Under the pieces are notes generated by a model. The model searched no databases. It saw nothing but the letters and a program-made list of their open reading frames with translations, and had not been told where the DNA came from. Position numbers and translations under genes: made by a program. DNA of 64,000 nucleotides from an uncultured bacterium (GTDB taxonomy: Bacteria; Muiribacteriota; Ozemobacteria; Ozemobacterales; Ozemobacteraceae), in NCBI GenBank assembly GCA_937949615.1, contig CALEDQ010000031.1:62001-126000 (forward strand). Reading direction: 5' to 3'. Below are positions 53,420 through 61,401 of this stretch, one piece after another (within the stretch, counting starts at the first letter, position 1; every line of letters starts with the position of its first letter).

Positions 53420-53704
53420 ATGAGCCGTTCTGCACAAGTTAACCACACTCTCGGGGGCCTTGAATGGATTCCCCGTTTCATTCATGCTCTCGACCAGAAA
53501 CTGTGCAGTCAGTGCTGTCTCTGCATCAAACTCTGTCCCGGTGGTGTGTTTCGCCGAACGGTTAAAGGAACGGTAGAGCCGGTCAATGCTAAAAACTGTA
53601 TTGGCTGCACCGTCTGCGAAAAGAACTGCCCGTGTCACGCTATCACCTGTCTGCCATACGAACAGCATTCTGTCGGCAGACATGACAAAACCCCTGAAAC
53701 ATAA
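53420..53704 (+). CDS. Small 2x[4Fe-4S] ferredoxin-like protein
   Basis: The 94-residue protein has two iron-sulfur motifs: CSQCCLCIKLCP (near 30) and CIGCTVCEKNCP (near 64), each with CxxCxxCxxxCP spacing. No signal peptide is present. An ATG earlier in the frame (53384) lies inside the promoter, so 53420 is chosen. It is followed by hutH at 15 bases and may share its transcript, although no electron-transfer step of histidine breakdown needs it. Its redox partner is unknown. Confidence 0.8.
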   Translation: MSRSAQVNHTLGGLEWIPRFIHALDQKLCSQCCLCIKLCPGGVFRRTVKGTVEPVNAKNCIGCTVCEKNCPCHAITCLPYEQHSVGRHDKTPET

Positions 53705-53718
53705 AGGAAGACAAGGAA

Positions 53719-55239
53719 ATGATTGAACTTAACGGTAAAGACCTGACCATCGAAAAAGTCTGGCAGATTGCCTGTGGCGAACAGGTCGGCATTGCCGCCG
53801 ACGCCATGCAGCGTGTAAAAGCTTCGCGTCAGATCGTCGAGCGTCTGGTCGAGCAGAACCGTGTTGTTTATGGTATCACTACCGGGTTTGGTCACCTCTG
53901 CAATACCCGCATCAACAAGTCTGATCTTGAAAGACTGCAGACCAACCTGATTCGCAGCCATGCCACCGGGGTCGGCGAACCATTCGCCCGAGATGCGGTG
54001 CGGGCCATGATTGCTATCCGCATCAACTCGCTGCTGCATGGGGTCAGCGGTGTGCGCCCCGAACTGATCAACGCTCTGGCAGACCTTCTCAATAAAGATG
54101 TTATTCCGTGGGTGCCGCAGCAGGGTTCAGTTGGCTGTTCAGGCGACCTCGCGCCATTGTCACATATCATGCTGGTTCTGATGGGCGAAGGCGAAGTGCT
54201 CGGCGGCGAATGCTGCCAGCGCCACCCGGCCCTGCCTGCCCTCGAAAAGGCTGGCCTTAAACCTATTCAGCTGCAGGCCAAAGAAGGTCTCGCTCTTATC
54301 AACGGCACTTCGGTAATGACCGGGGTGCTGGCCCTGTCTCTCTATCGCTCGTTGCACATGTCAAAATCGGCCGACATCATCGCCAGCATGACCGTCGAAA
54401 TGGTCAAAGGCTCAACTAAACCCTTCGACCCAGACTTTATCTCTCTTCGGCCATACCCTGGTCTCAGGCAGGTTGCTGCCAACGTTCTTGCCTGTGTCGA
54501 CGATTCTGAAGTCAGAGACAGTCACATCGGCTGCACCCGCGTTCAGGATGCCTACAGCCTGCGCTGCATTCCGCAGGTGCATGGTGCGACCCGCGAAAAT
54601 CTCAACCATCTTGTCGATCAGGTGACCATCGAACTGAACTCAGTCACTGACAACCCGATCATTCTCAGCGAAGACAAAATCATCTCTGGCGGCCATTTCC
54701 ACGGGCAGCCGATGGCCTTTGTCGGTGATTTTCTCGGCATTGTCATGGCTGAACTTGCCAATATCAGCGAAAGACGCATCGATCGCCTGCTTAACCCGCT
54801 TATCAACGAAACCAAGCCATTTCTCTCGGTCGACCCGGGTGTTAACTCTGGCCTGATGATCGTTCAATACACGGCCGCTTCACTGGTCAGCGAGAACAAG
54901 ATTCTGGCACACCCGGCGTCGGTAGATTCGATTCCGACATCTGCCTATCAGGAAGACCACGTCAGCATGGGCACGATTGCCGCCCGTAAGGCCGGTAAAA
55001 TTCTCGAACATACCGCTCAGGTTCTCGCGATTGAATGGGTCAGTGCCGCTCAGGCCTACGAATTCGTCAAACCCCTGCGTCTCGGAAAAGGCAGCGCCAT
55101 TGCTTATGAACTGCTGCGCGAGCACGTTTCGGCCCTCGGCGAAGACCGCATTCTCGCTCCTGATCTGCGCATGGCTAAAGATCTTCTCTGGAACAGCTCT
55201 TTGCTTGACCGTGTCGGCAAAGTGGTCAAAATTGTCTGA
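53719..55239 (+). CDS. hutH: Histidine ammonia-lyase
   Basis: HutH removes ammonia from histidine to make urocanate. The 506-residue cytosolic enzyme has ITTGFGHLCN, then GSVGCSGDLAPL, in which residues 140-142 would form the MIO group; this triad is Cys-Ser-Gly where Ala-Ser-Gly is usual. SVTDNPII and DHVSMG follow. Length is normal. An AAGGAAGACAAGGA ribosome site precedes the ATG. It is 9 bases ahead of hutI; urocanase (hutU) is not in the window. Confidence 0.94.
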   Translation: MIELNGKDLTIEKVWQIACGEQVGIAADAMQRVKASRQIVERLVEQNRVVYGITTGFGHLCNTRINKSDLERLQTNLIRSHATGVGEPFARDAVRAMIAIRINSLLHGVSGVRPELINALADLLNKDVIPWVPQQGSVGCSGDLAPLSHIMLVLMGEGEVLGGECCQRHPALPALEKAGLKPIQLQAKEGLALINGTSVMTGVLALSLYRSLHMSKSADIIASMTVEMVKGSTKPFDPDFISLRPYPGLRQVAANVLACVDDSEVRDSHIGCTRVQDAYSLRCIPQVHGATRENLNHLVDQVTIELNSVTDNPIILSEDKIISGGHFHGQPMAFVGDFLGIVMAELANISERRIDRLLNPLINETKPFLSVDPGVNSGLMIVQYTAASLVSENKILAHPASVDSIPTSAYQEDHVSMGTIAARKAGKILEHTAQVLAIEWVSAAQAYEFVKPLRLGKGSAIAYELLREHVSALGEDRILAPDLRMAKDLLWNSSLLDRVGKVVKIV

Positions 55240-55248
55240 GGCACAGCC

Positions 55249-56538
55249 ATGGGTAACAAACAGCATGCAAATCGGCCGACGGCCGACTTTATCATTCATA
55301 ATCTCGATTCAGCGGTGGTTTTCCCGCAGCCATACCGTGGTGGCAAAACTGCGGTAAGCTGGCAGACCGAAGAGCTGCAGCATGTTTCGATCGCCTCGAA
55401 AGATGGCCGCATCGTCTGGGTTGGCCCGGCGGTCGAACTCGGGCAGAATGTGACAATCGAAGGCTCGGCACGTTTTTACAATGGTGAAGGCCTGCTGGCC
55501 GTGCCGGGTTTTGTCGATTCGCACACTCATCTGGTTTATGCCGGCGATCGCAGCGATGAATTCGAAATGCGGGTGCAGGGCCGCAGCTACCTCGATATTC
55601 TTGCCGCCGGCGGCGGCATTCTGCGCACCACCAATGCGGTGCGCGGTTTGAGCGAAGAGGAGTTGTTCGTAAAATCGGCACAGCGCCTCGAACAGGTCAT
55701 GAAAACCGGTGTCACTACCGTCGAAATCAAGACCGGTTATGGTCTCGACCTCGAAAACGAAATGAAGATGCTGCGGGTTGTCGATCAGCTCAGGGCCGCT
55801 TATCCGGTGCGCATTGTCGCCACCTTCATGGGGGCGCATGCTGTGCCGGCCGATCGCCGCGCCGATCCCGACGCTTTCGTTAACGAGATCTGCAATGTCT
55901 GGATACCAGAAGTTGCCCGTTCCGGCCTGGCTGAATTCAATGATGTTTTTACCGAGAACAAGGCCTTTTCGGTCGCCCAGTCGCGGCGCATTCTCGAAGC
56001 CGGCCTCAAATACGGTCTTAAAGCCAAAATTCATGCCGATGAGGTCAATGTGCTCGGCGGCGTCGATCTGGCGGTTGAACTTGGTGCCATCAGTGCCGAT
56101 CATCTACTGATGACCGGTGATGAGGGTATAAAAAAGCTTGCAGGCAGCGGTGTGATACCGACCGTTCTGCCCGGCACATCAACCTATCTGATGGAATCAC
56201 ACCATGCGGCGGCGCGCAAAATGATCGACGCCGGTTTGCCGCTGGCGATTGCTTCTGATCATAACCCCGGCAGCTGCCAGTTTCTCGGCGCCAATATCAT
56301 TCAGTCGCTGGCAATGCTGCAGCTGAAAATGAGCGCCTCTGAGGCCCTGATTGCCGGCACTCTGCATGCGGCGCATGCACTTGCTCTCGGCAATGAAACA
56401 GGTGCGATCGAAGTCGGCCGCAGAACTGATCTGGCGCTGTTTGCCCTGAATTCGTTCAGACAGATCGGCTACCAGGTTGGCCAGAACAGCCTTTTTGAAC
56501 TGATCATCGACGGCACCCCCGTATTCGGTGAACAGTAA
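55249..56538 (+). CDS. hutI: Imidazolonepropionase
   Basis: HutI hydrolyses imidazolonepropionate to formiminoglutamate. The 429-residue amidohydrolase has the metal-binding VDSHTHLVYAGDRSDEFEMR, then ILAAGGGILRTTNAVR. A HADEVN motif and ASDHNPGSCQ follow. A GAGG ribosome site sits in the short gap after hutH. A bidirectional terminator follows. HutU, the enzyme that would link HutH and HutI, is missing locally. Confidence 0.93.
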   Translation: MGNKQHANRPTADFIIHNLDSAVVFPQPYRGGKTAVSWQTEELQHVSIASKDGRIVWVGPAVELGQNVTIEGSARFYNGEGLLAVPGFVDSHTHLVYAGDRSDEFEMRVQGRSYLDILAAGGGILRTTNAVRGLSEEELFVKSAQRLEQVMKTGVTTVEIKTGYGLDLENEMKMLRVVDQLRAAYPVRIVATFMGAHAVPADRRADPDAFVNEICNVWIPEVARSGLAEFNDVFTENKAFSVAQSRRILEAGLKYGLKAKIHADEVNVLGGVDLAVELGAISADHLLMTGDEGIKKLAGSGVIPTVLPGTSTYLMESHHAAARKMIDAGLPLAIASDHNPGSCQFLGANIIQSLAMLQLKMSASEALIAGTLHAAHALALGNETGAIEVGRRTDLALFALNSFRQIGYQVGQNSLFELIIDGTPVFGEQ

Positions 56539-56550
56539 TGTAACCAGATA

Positions 56551-56582
56551 AAAAAAAGCAGCCGCTCCGGCTGCTTTTTTTT
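56551..56582. terminator. Bidirectional terminator between hutI and the polyferredoxin gene
   Basis: A 7-base GC-rich stem (56558-56564 and 56568-56574) has a 3-base loop, with 7 A before and 8 T after it. It can serve both convergent genes; its T-run overlaps the stop codon of the minus-strand gene at 56581. Confidence 0.9.
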
Positions 56583-58563
56583 ATTTCTGGCCACCGAGGA
56601 TTGCGGCTTTTTTGGCGGCGAGGTCGGCTTCGGCTTCGGCGATGCTGCGTTTTGCCGGTTCGAACTCCGGGTCGATCACGAGGGCGGCTTTCCAGGCGTT
56701 TATGGCTTCGCGCAATTTTCCCTGAACGACGAAGTTGCTGCCCTGGTCCATTAAAAAGACGATGTTGGGTGGGTTAGTGCGAATGGCTTCTTCGTAGAAC
56801 TTCTCGGCCCGGTCGAACTGACTGCGCCGGTGGCTGATATCGGCCATGAAGAAAGCCGAGCTGGCTGGCGAAATGGCATAGGCGCGATTAAACATTTCTT
56901 CGGCCTCGTCGATGCGGTTCTGCTTCAGGTGCAGTTCGCCCATGGCGAGATAGCCGTCATGATGCGCGGGTTTGCGGGTGATGAAATTGTTGAATATTTT
57001 TTCGGCACCGGTCATATCACCTTTTGCCATCAGACTGTTGCCGGCAAGGAAGGTGAATTCGTCGATCTGCGGATATTCGCGGGCGAGCCAGGCGGCGAAG
57101 TCTTCTGAGGCCGTGTGGTTGCCGAATTCCGCAAGCAGTTCGAACATGGTTACGGCGACTTCTGTCGAGAAAACGAGTTGCAGGCTTTTTTTGAAACTGT
57201 CGCCGGCCTTCTGCGGCTGGTTAATTTTCAACTGGGCCTTACCCAGATCATACCAGGCCCCGGACGGATCTGAGTGCGAGCCGGCACAGCTTTCCATGAT
57301 GCTGGCGTAGGTGAGATTATCGTTGTTTTTTCTGGCGGCGTTTGCCTGGTAAATCAGCATGCTGGTATGCGCTTCACGGCCGCCGAGAATAACGGCGGCC
57401 AGCAGTGTGATAACCACCAGAGGCTTCGAAACCTGCAACCCTGGAGTTTGCCCGTTTATAAATTCAAAGCCTTTCGCGAAACCGATTTGTCTGGCAGCAA
57501 AAATGAACACGGCAATCGCCACAAGGCCCTTAATCAGAGAAACCGGGTCGTTCATGTCGTCTTTAAAATACAGCCCGACTACTGCCAGAGCAGTGAGAAC
57601 TATTTCAAAAGCTGAGATTGAACGGGTATGCCAGATATGGATGAGTAGAAAACCACTTAAAAACCCGAGTGACAGCGATATGTTGCCGCCGACTTCGAAA
57701 CCGAAAATAACGACGACGATGACGGCCATGGCCGCCTGAACCAGCGAAACAGAACTGCTGAGAGCTGCCGGGCGTGTCTGTGGTTCACCGTCTTTGTGAA
57801 AGTTGTTTTTGCGCAGCGAGGTTTCGAGAACCTGATTCGGGCAGGCACCAATGCAGATGTGGCATTTAACGCATTCAGTATTTTTAACGTGCCCGAGGTC
57901 TCTTATTTCTGCAGCAACATCGATACCCATCGGGCAGACATTCGTACATTCGAGCTGGCATGAGGTGCAGTCTTTGATCTGCCTTACCTTATGCGGGGCA
58001 ATTCGTTCAAACCAGCTGAACCAGAGTCTGAAAGTACAGATGCAACGACAGAAAGCCCTTTCGCCGAAGAGAAAAATCAGCGCAAAGCCGCTGACGATGG
58101 TGGTCAGGCAGATCAACAGTATTGAGCGCGGCACGCCTGTCCAGACCGGAGTTGCCGATGGATTGAATGAAAAGCTGGTGGGAAAGCCGTTATATAGCCA
58201 GAAAACGGCAACCTGCGCGAGAATGATGATGAACCAGACCCACGGAATCAGTTTCGAATCCAGGTGCTGCATTTGCGGCCTGATACCGGCTTTTTTCATG
58301 ATCCAGGCAGCGAGATCCTGGGTGATGCCCCAGTGGCAGAACCAGCCGCAGAAAAGGCCGCCAAAGAACAGCGCATGCAGAAAAACGACGATCGAAAACA
58401 CGGTGCCGGCGGTGATGATGCCGGTGCGCATGCTGCCGAAGAATTCGCCGAAGCCAAGATGCCCGACGCTTTCATAGCCCCAGTAATGCCAGAGGGCAGT
58501 GTGAAAGAAAAAAAGAAAATAAACGAAAAACAGCAGCGGTCGTCTATATCTGGCCCAGATCAT
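56581..58563 (-). CDS. NapH-like membrane polyferredoxin fused to TPR repeats
   Basis: From the ATG at 58563, with TGAGGA 7 bases before it, the protein has 660 residues. A longer frame back to a TTG at 58671 seems non-coding. Its N-terminal half has several membrane helices with FCGWFCHWGITQDL and ERAFCRCICTFRLW, as in NapH/CcoG-type quinol or electron-transfer proteins. Two ferredoxin motifs follow: CTSCQLECTNVCP and CVKCHICIGACP. More membrane helices come next. The C-terminal third is TPR-like, with GAWYDLGKAQLKI, GYLAMGELHLKQNRIDEAEE, and further copies. The TPR domain is unusual for this family and may bind a partner. The partner and acceptor are not evident from the neighbours. Confidence 0.78.
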   Translation of the reverse strand: MIWARYRRPLLFFVYFLFFFHTALWHYWGYESVGHLGFGEFFGSMRTGIITAGTVFSIVVFLHALFFGGLFCGWFCHWGITQDLAAWIMKKAGIRPQMQHLDSKLIPWVWFIIILAQVAVFWLYNGFPTSFSFNPSATPVWTGVPRSILLICLTTIVSGFALIFLFGERAFCRCICTFRLWFSWFERIAPHKVRQIKDCTSCQLECTNVCPMGIDVAAEIRDLGHVKNTECVKCHICIGACPNQVLETSLRKNNFHKDGEPQTRPAALSSSVSLVQAAMAVIVVVIFGFEVGGNISLSLGFLSGFLLIHIWHTRSISAFEIVLTALAVVGLYFKDDMNDPVSLIKGLVAIAVFIFAARQIGFAKGFEFINGQTPGLQVSKPLVVITLLAAVILGGREAHTSMLIYQANAARKNNDNLTYASIMESCAGSHSDPSGAWYDLGKAQLKINQPQKAGDSFKKSLQLVFSTEVAVTMFELLAEFGNHTASEDFAAWLAREYPQIDEFTFLAGNSLMAKGDMTGAEKIFNNFITRKPAHHDGYLAMGELHLKQNRIDEAEEMFNRAYAISPASSAFFMADISHRRSQFDRAEKFYEEAIRTNPPNIVFLMDQGSNFVVQGKLREAINAWKAALVIDPEFEPAKRSIAEAEADLAAKKAAILGGQK

Positions 58564-58689
58564 GGCATTCCTCACAATTTTGATTCTGCTTAAATATAAA
58601 CCACCCCCGCAAAAATTAAAAGCAGCGAAACTGCCGCGCATGGGTTGGCTTTTGTTGTTAAATCGCTTCAAAACTTGTTTGAAGTCGGT

Positions 58690-58695
58690 TAAAAT
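58690..58695 (+). promoter_or_regulatory. -10 element before the formyltransferase-like gene
   Basis: TAAAAT lies 6 bases before the ATG at 58702, without a visible ribosome site. This fits a leaderless or near-leaderless transcript. No convincing -35 box is seen. Confidence 0.35.
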
Positions 58696-58701
58696 GCTGT
58701 T

Positions 58702-59418
58702 ATGTCAAAAAAAGAAAATGCGATGCAAGAACAGGTTTTTATTGTTGCCGCGATCAAACCCTGGAACCGGGCGGTTTTTGCCGAAGCTCTGCCGGGCTTT
58801 GCCGGCCGCTGGCACTTTGTTTCTGACCCGGCTGAACTGACGGTTGAACTGGTTAAAAAGCTGAAACCTGCGATGATTTTTTTCCCGCACTGGAGCGAAA
58901 AGATTGCTGATGAAATTCTGCAGCTTACCGAATGCGTCTGCTTTCACATGACTGATGTGCCATACGGGCGCGGTGGCAGCCCTCTGCAGAATCTGATTGC
59001 CGCCGGCCACCAGGAAACGGTTGTTTCGGCGCTGAAAATGACCGACGAACTCGATGCCGGGCCGGTTTACATGAAAGTGCCGCTACCGTTGCACGGCCTT
59101 GCCGAAGAAATTTTTATCAGAGCAGCCAGAATCATTGCCGGCATGGTCGAAACGATTGCGCGAAACCGGCCTGTGCCAGTGCCGCAAAACGGTCAGATAA
59201 CCAGATTCAAACGTCGAAAGCCTGAACAAAGCCGAATTGACGAAAATATGGCGGGTCTGCAGCTGCTTTTTGACCATATAAGAATGCTCGATGCCGAAGA
59301 CTACCCGCCGGCTTTTATCGAATATGGCAGCTATCGTCTTGAATTCTCTCGCCCGGCTCTCAAGGCCGGCAGCATTATTGCTGACGTGAAAATTACGCTG
59401 AAAAAGGACCATCCTTAA
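58702..59418 (+). CDS. Formyltransferase-like protein, atypical catalytic site
   Basis: The 238-residue protein resembles the N-terminal domain of methionyl-tRNA and sugar N-formyltransferases, which use 10-formyltetrahydrofolate. The element CVCFHMTDVPYGRGGSPLQN has His82 and the RGG-P loop. LDAGPVY brings Asp118. In the family an Asn stands two residues before the His; here it is Cys80, so activity may be altered. The C-terminal ~80 residues lack the tRNA-binding domain of Fmt, so a small-molecule or sugar substrate is more likely. It is one base from the next gene, a PIG-L deacetylase, and the pair may first remove an acetyl group and then add a formyl group. Confidence 0.7.
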   Translation: MSKKENAMQEQVFIVAAIKPWNRAVFAEALPGFAGRWHFVSDPAELTVELVKKLKPAMIFFPHWSEKIADEILQLTECVCFHMTDVPYGRGGSPLQNLIAAGHQETVVSALKMTDELDAGPVYMKVPLPLHGLAEEIFIRAARIIAGMVETIARNRPVPVPQNGQITRFKRRKPEQSRIDENMAGLQLLFDHIRMLDAEDYPPAFIEYGSYRLEFSRPALKAGSIIADVKITLKKDHP

Positions 59419-59419
59419 A

Positions 59420-60124
59420 ATGCTTGATATAAGCCGTTATCGGAATGTTCTGGTATTCTTTGCCCATCCTGACGACGAAACTCTCGCGGCTGGTGGCCTG
59501 ATGGCGAGACTGCACCGCAGCGGTGCGGTTCTGCATGTTGCGATTCCGGCAACCGGCATTCACAGCCGGCGTATGATGCAGCCAGACCCGGTTCAGCGCG
59601 ACAAAGATCTTGCGGAGCTGCGGGCCGACTGCGAAAAGGCTCTGGCGGTTCTCGGAGTGGCGCCAGCTAACATACACCTCGGGCATTTTCCTGATAATGA
59701 GATGGATACCCATTCGCTGCTCGAAACAATTCACTGGCTCGAAGCTCTGATCGCGCAGATAAAACCCGACCTGATTCTCACGCATCATCGTTATTGCACC
59801 AATATCGATCATCAATACTGCCACAACGCTGCGGTAGTTGCGACCCGGCCGGCGCTGGACAGCCATGTTACGGTGCTGTGCGGTGAAGTGCCCAGCAGTA
59901 CCGGTTATCTGCGCCCCGCCCAGTGGGAACCAAACTGCTATATCGAAATCAGCGAGTTTGATCTTGAGGCTAAAATCAAGGCCATGCAGACTTACCGTTC
60001 TGAGGCCCGGCCAGACCCGCACCCGCGTTCGCCTGAAGTGCTGCGGGCAGTTGCCAAAGTGCGCGGCTCGGAATCAGGTTTCTTCTTTGCCGAAGCTTTC
60101 ATGATTCAGAAAATTTTTGCCTGA
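59420..60124 (+). CDS. PIG-L/LmbE-family deacetylase
   Basis: The 234-residue protein belongs to the zinc-dependent N-acetylglucosaminyl deacetylase family. The metal motif AHPDDE lies at residues 15-20, and THHRYCTNIDHQYCHNA supplies a later His cluster. Members take acetyl groups from amino sugars, for example in GlcNAc-PI, mycothiol, bacillithiol and lincomycin pathways. No signal peptide is seen, so it acts in the cytosol. One base separates it from the formyltransferase-like gene, so they very likely share a transcript. The substrate is unknown. Confidence 0.88.
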   Translation: MLDISRYRNVLVFFAHPDDETLAAGGLMARLHRSGAVLHVAIPATGIHSRRMMQPDPVQRDKDLAELRADCEKALAVLGVAPANIHLGHFPDNEMDTHSLLETIHWLEALIAQIKPDLILTHHRYCTNIDHQYCHNAAVVATRPALDSHVTVLCGEVPSSTGYLRPAQWEPNCYIEISEFDLEAKIKAMQTYRSEARPDPHPRSPEVLRAVAKVRGSESGFFFAEAFMIQKIFA

Positions 60125-60149
60125 GCCTTTCGGATTTCGTTCTGATCAT

Positions 60150-60155
60150 TATAAT
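60150..60155 (+). promoter_or_regulatory. TATAAT element before the unknown secreted protein
   Basis: A perfect TATAAT lies 34 bases before the ATG at 60189, in the gap after the deacetylase gene. The -35 region is weak (TTTCGG at 16-base spacing). Confidence 0.4.
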
Positions 60156-60188
60156 TAAGAAATAATATCTGTAATGAGGTACACAAAA

Positions 60189-61265
60189 ATGAACGGAAGC
60201 CGACTGCTGAAGACTCTTGTATTGCTTGTGGTTCTTGCGGTTCCAGCCAACGCCGGCGAGTTCAAACAATGGATCAAAACCCAGGAAGCAACCCATTATC
60301 AGCAGACCGGGCTCTGTCTTGAGGATCCGAAGGGCGATGCCTTTCTGATCCGTAAGCTCGATCAGGTGCCCCAGAAACTGCTTGAAGCGCTGGTAAAAAG
60401 TTCTTACCCGCAGGCTGAGATCGAAAAAGAAAAAGAGCTCAAAGCTCTCGAAGAGGCAGAGAAGGGCAAAGCCGGTTTCCAGATTGGTCGCACCGTTCCG
60501 ATCGACGTTGACCGCCTGGTTAATAAATGCCGCGAGATCATGCTGAGTTATTACCCTCGCATCGTGCCGACCATGGGCGAAGAGCACCGCTGGTCGCCAG
60601 AAGCGAAGCGCTATCTGATTTATGGTTTCTGGCATCGTCTCGGGCGTCATATTTTCCGTAAGCAGAAAGAATTTCCCAGCCCGCTGTTTTTCAGATCGAA
60701 GCTGTTTCTGCTTCTTGCCTGCGGCTGGACCTCACGCTATGCTGTAACTGGCCAGGAAGAAGCTCTCAAGGCCAGAATCATGATGTATCCCGACGGTAAG
60801 ATGCAGTTGCACCACATGTTCATGGAAAGCTACGTTCTTAACAAGGGTAACCTGTATCTGACCTTTCTGACTGCCGAAAACGTGCTGGCCGGCGACCCAT
60901 ACCGGGTCGACCGCGAAAATGACCCGATTCAGAAAAAGCTGGCCTACCTGCGCCACGATTCTGTGCAGATGGGCGACAATTACGGCGCCTGGTATCACTT
61001 TTTTGGTATCTCGATGTATGCACTGGTGCGCACTGGGGTTGTCAGCCGCGCCGTTGCCGAGATTGAAAGCCTTGGCTCGCTGTTTCTCGAAGGCAAAGAC
61101 AAGCAGGAAGACTACATAAACCGCTATGGAGCCATCTTCGGCAAGAAGTTTAAAAATATGGTCAAAGACAACCTCTGGGCACAGCCGCTCAAACTCGACG
61201 AACGCACTGACTATATGCTGCCAAACCCGGCCCTGAAAAGGCCCCGGCTAAACAGTAATCTTTAA
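60189..61265 (+). CDS. Secreted protein of unknown function, 358 aa
   Basis: No family is recognised. The ATG at 60189 is chosen because GAGGT stands 8 bases before it and a signal peptide follows (LLKTLVLLVVLAVPANA, cleavage near residue 23). An ATG 15 bases upstream is less likely. The mature part is mostly helical with a charged Lys/Glu helix (about 75-92) and many aromatic residues. It has no repeats, no Cys-rich motif and no lipobox. A terminator follows. It is in line with the deacetylase pair but behind its own -10 element. Confidence 0.75.
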   Translation: MNGSRLLKTLVLLVVLAVPANAGEFKQWIKTQEATHYQQTGLCLEDPKGDAFLIRKLDQVPQKLLEALVKSSYPQAEIEKEKELKALEEAEKGKAGFQIGRTVPIDVDRLVNKCREIMLSYYPRIVPTMGEEHRWSPEAKRYLIYGFWHRLGRHIFRKQKEFPSPLFFRSKLFLLLACGWTSRYAVTGQEEALKARIMMYPDGKMQLHHMFMESYVLNKGNLYLTFLTAENVLAGDPYRVDRENDPIQKKLAYLRHDSVQMGDNYGAWYHFFGISMYALVRTGVVSRAVAEIESLGSLFLEGKDKQEDYINRYGAIFGKKFKNMVKDNLWAQPLKLDERTDYMLPNPALKRPRLNSNL

Positions 61266-61338
61266 CTGTTCTGATTGCAAGTTAACGGGTAATTTAACTG
61301 ATTGATTCGTTAAGTTGTATTTAAGATTTCAGACCAGC

Positions 61339-61374
61339 AAAAAAGCCGCCGGTGTTTTATGCCGGCGGCTTTTC
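61339..61374. terminator. Bidirectional terminator between the secreted protein and mgtE
   Basis: Twelve-base arms (61341-61352 and 61362-61373) flank a 9-base loop. Four T follow on the plus strand and six T on the minus strand, so it ends both convergent genes. Confidence 0.85.
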
Positions 61375-61401
61375 TAGTTCACGGGTGTTTGTCAGCTATT
61401 C

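Noticed and set aside
58564..58671. Upstream extension of the polyferredoxin frame to a TTG
   Set aside because: The translated part is not protein-like, and the ATG at 58563 has a better ribosome site.
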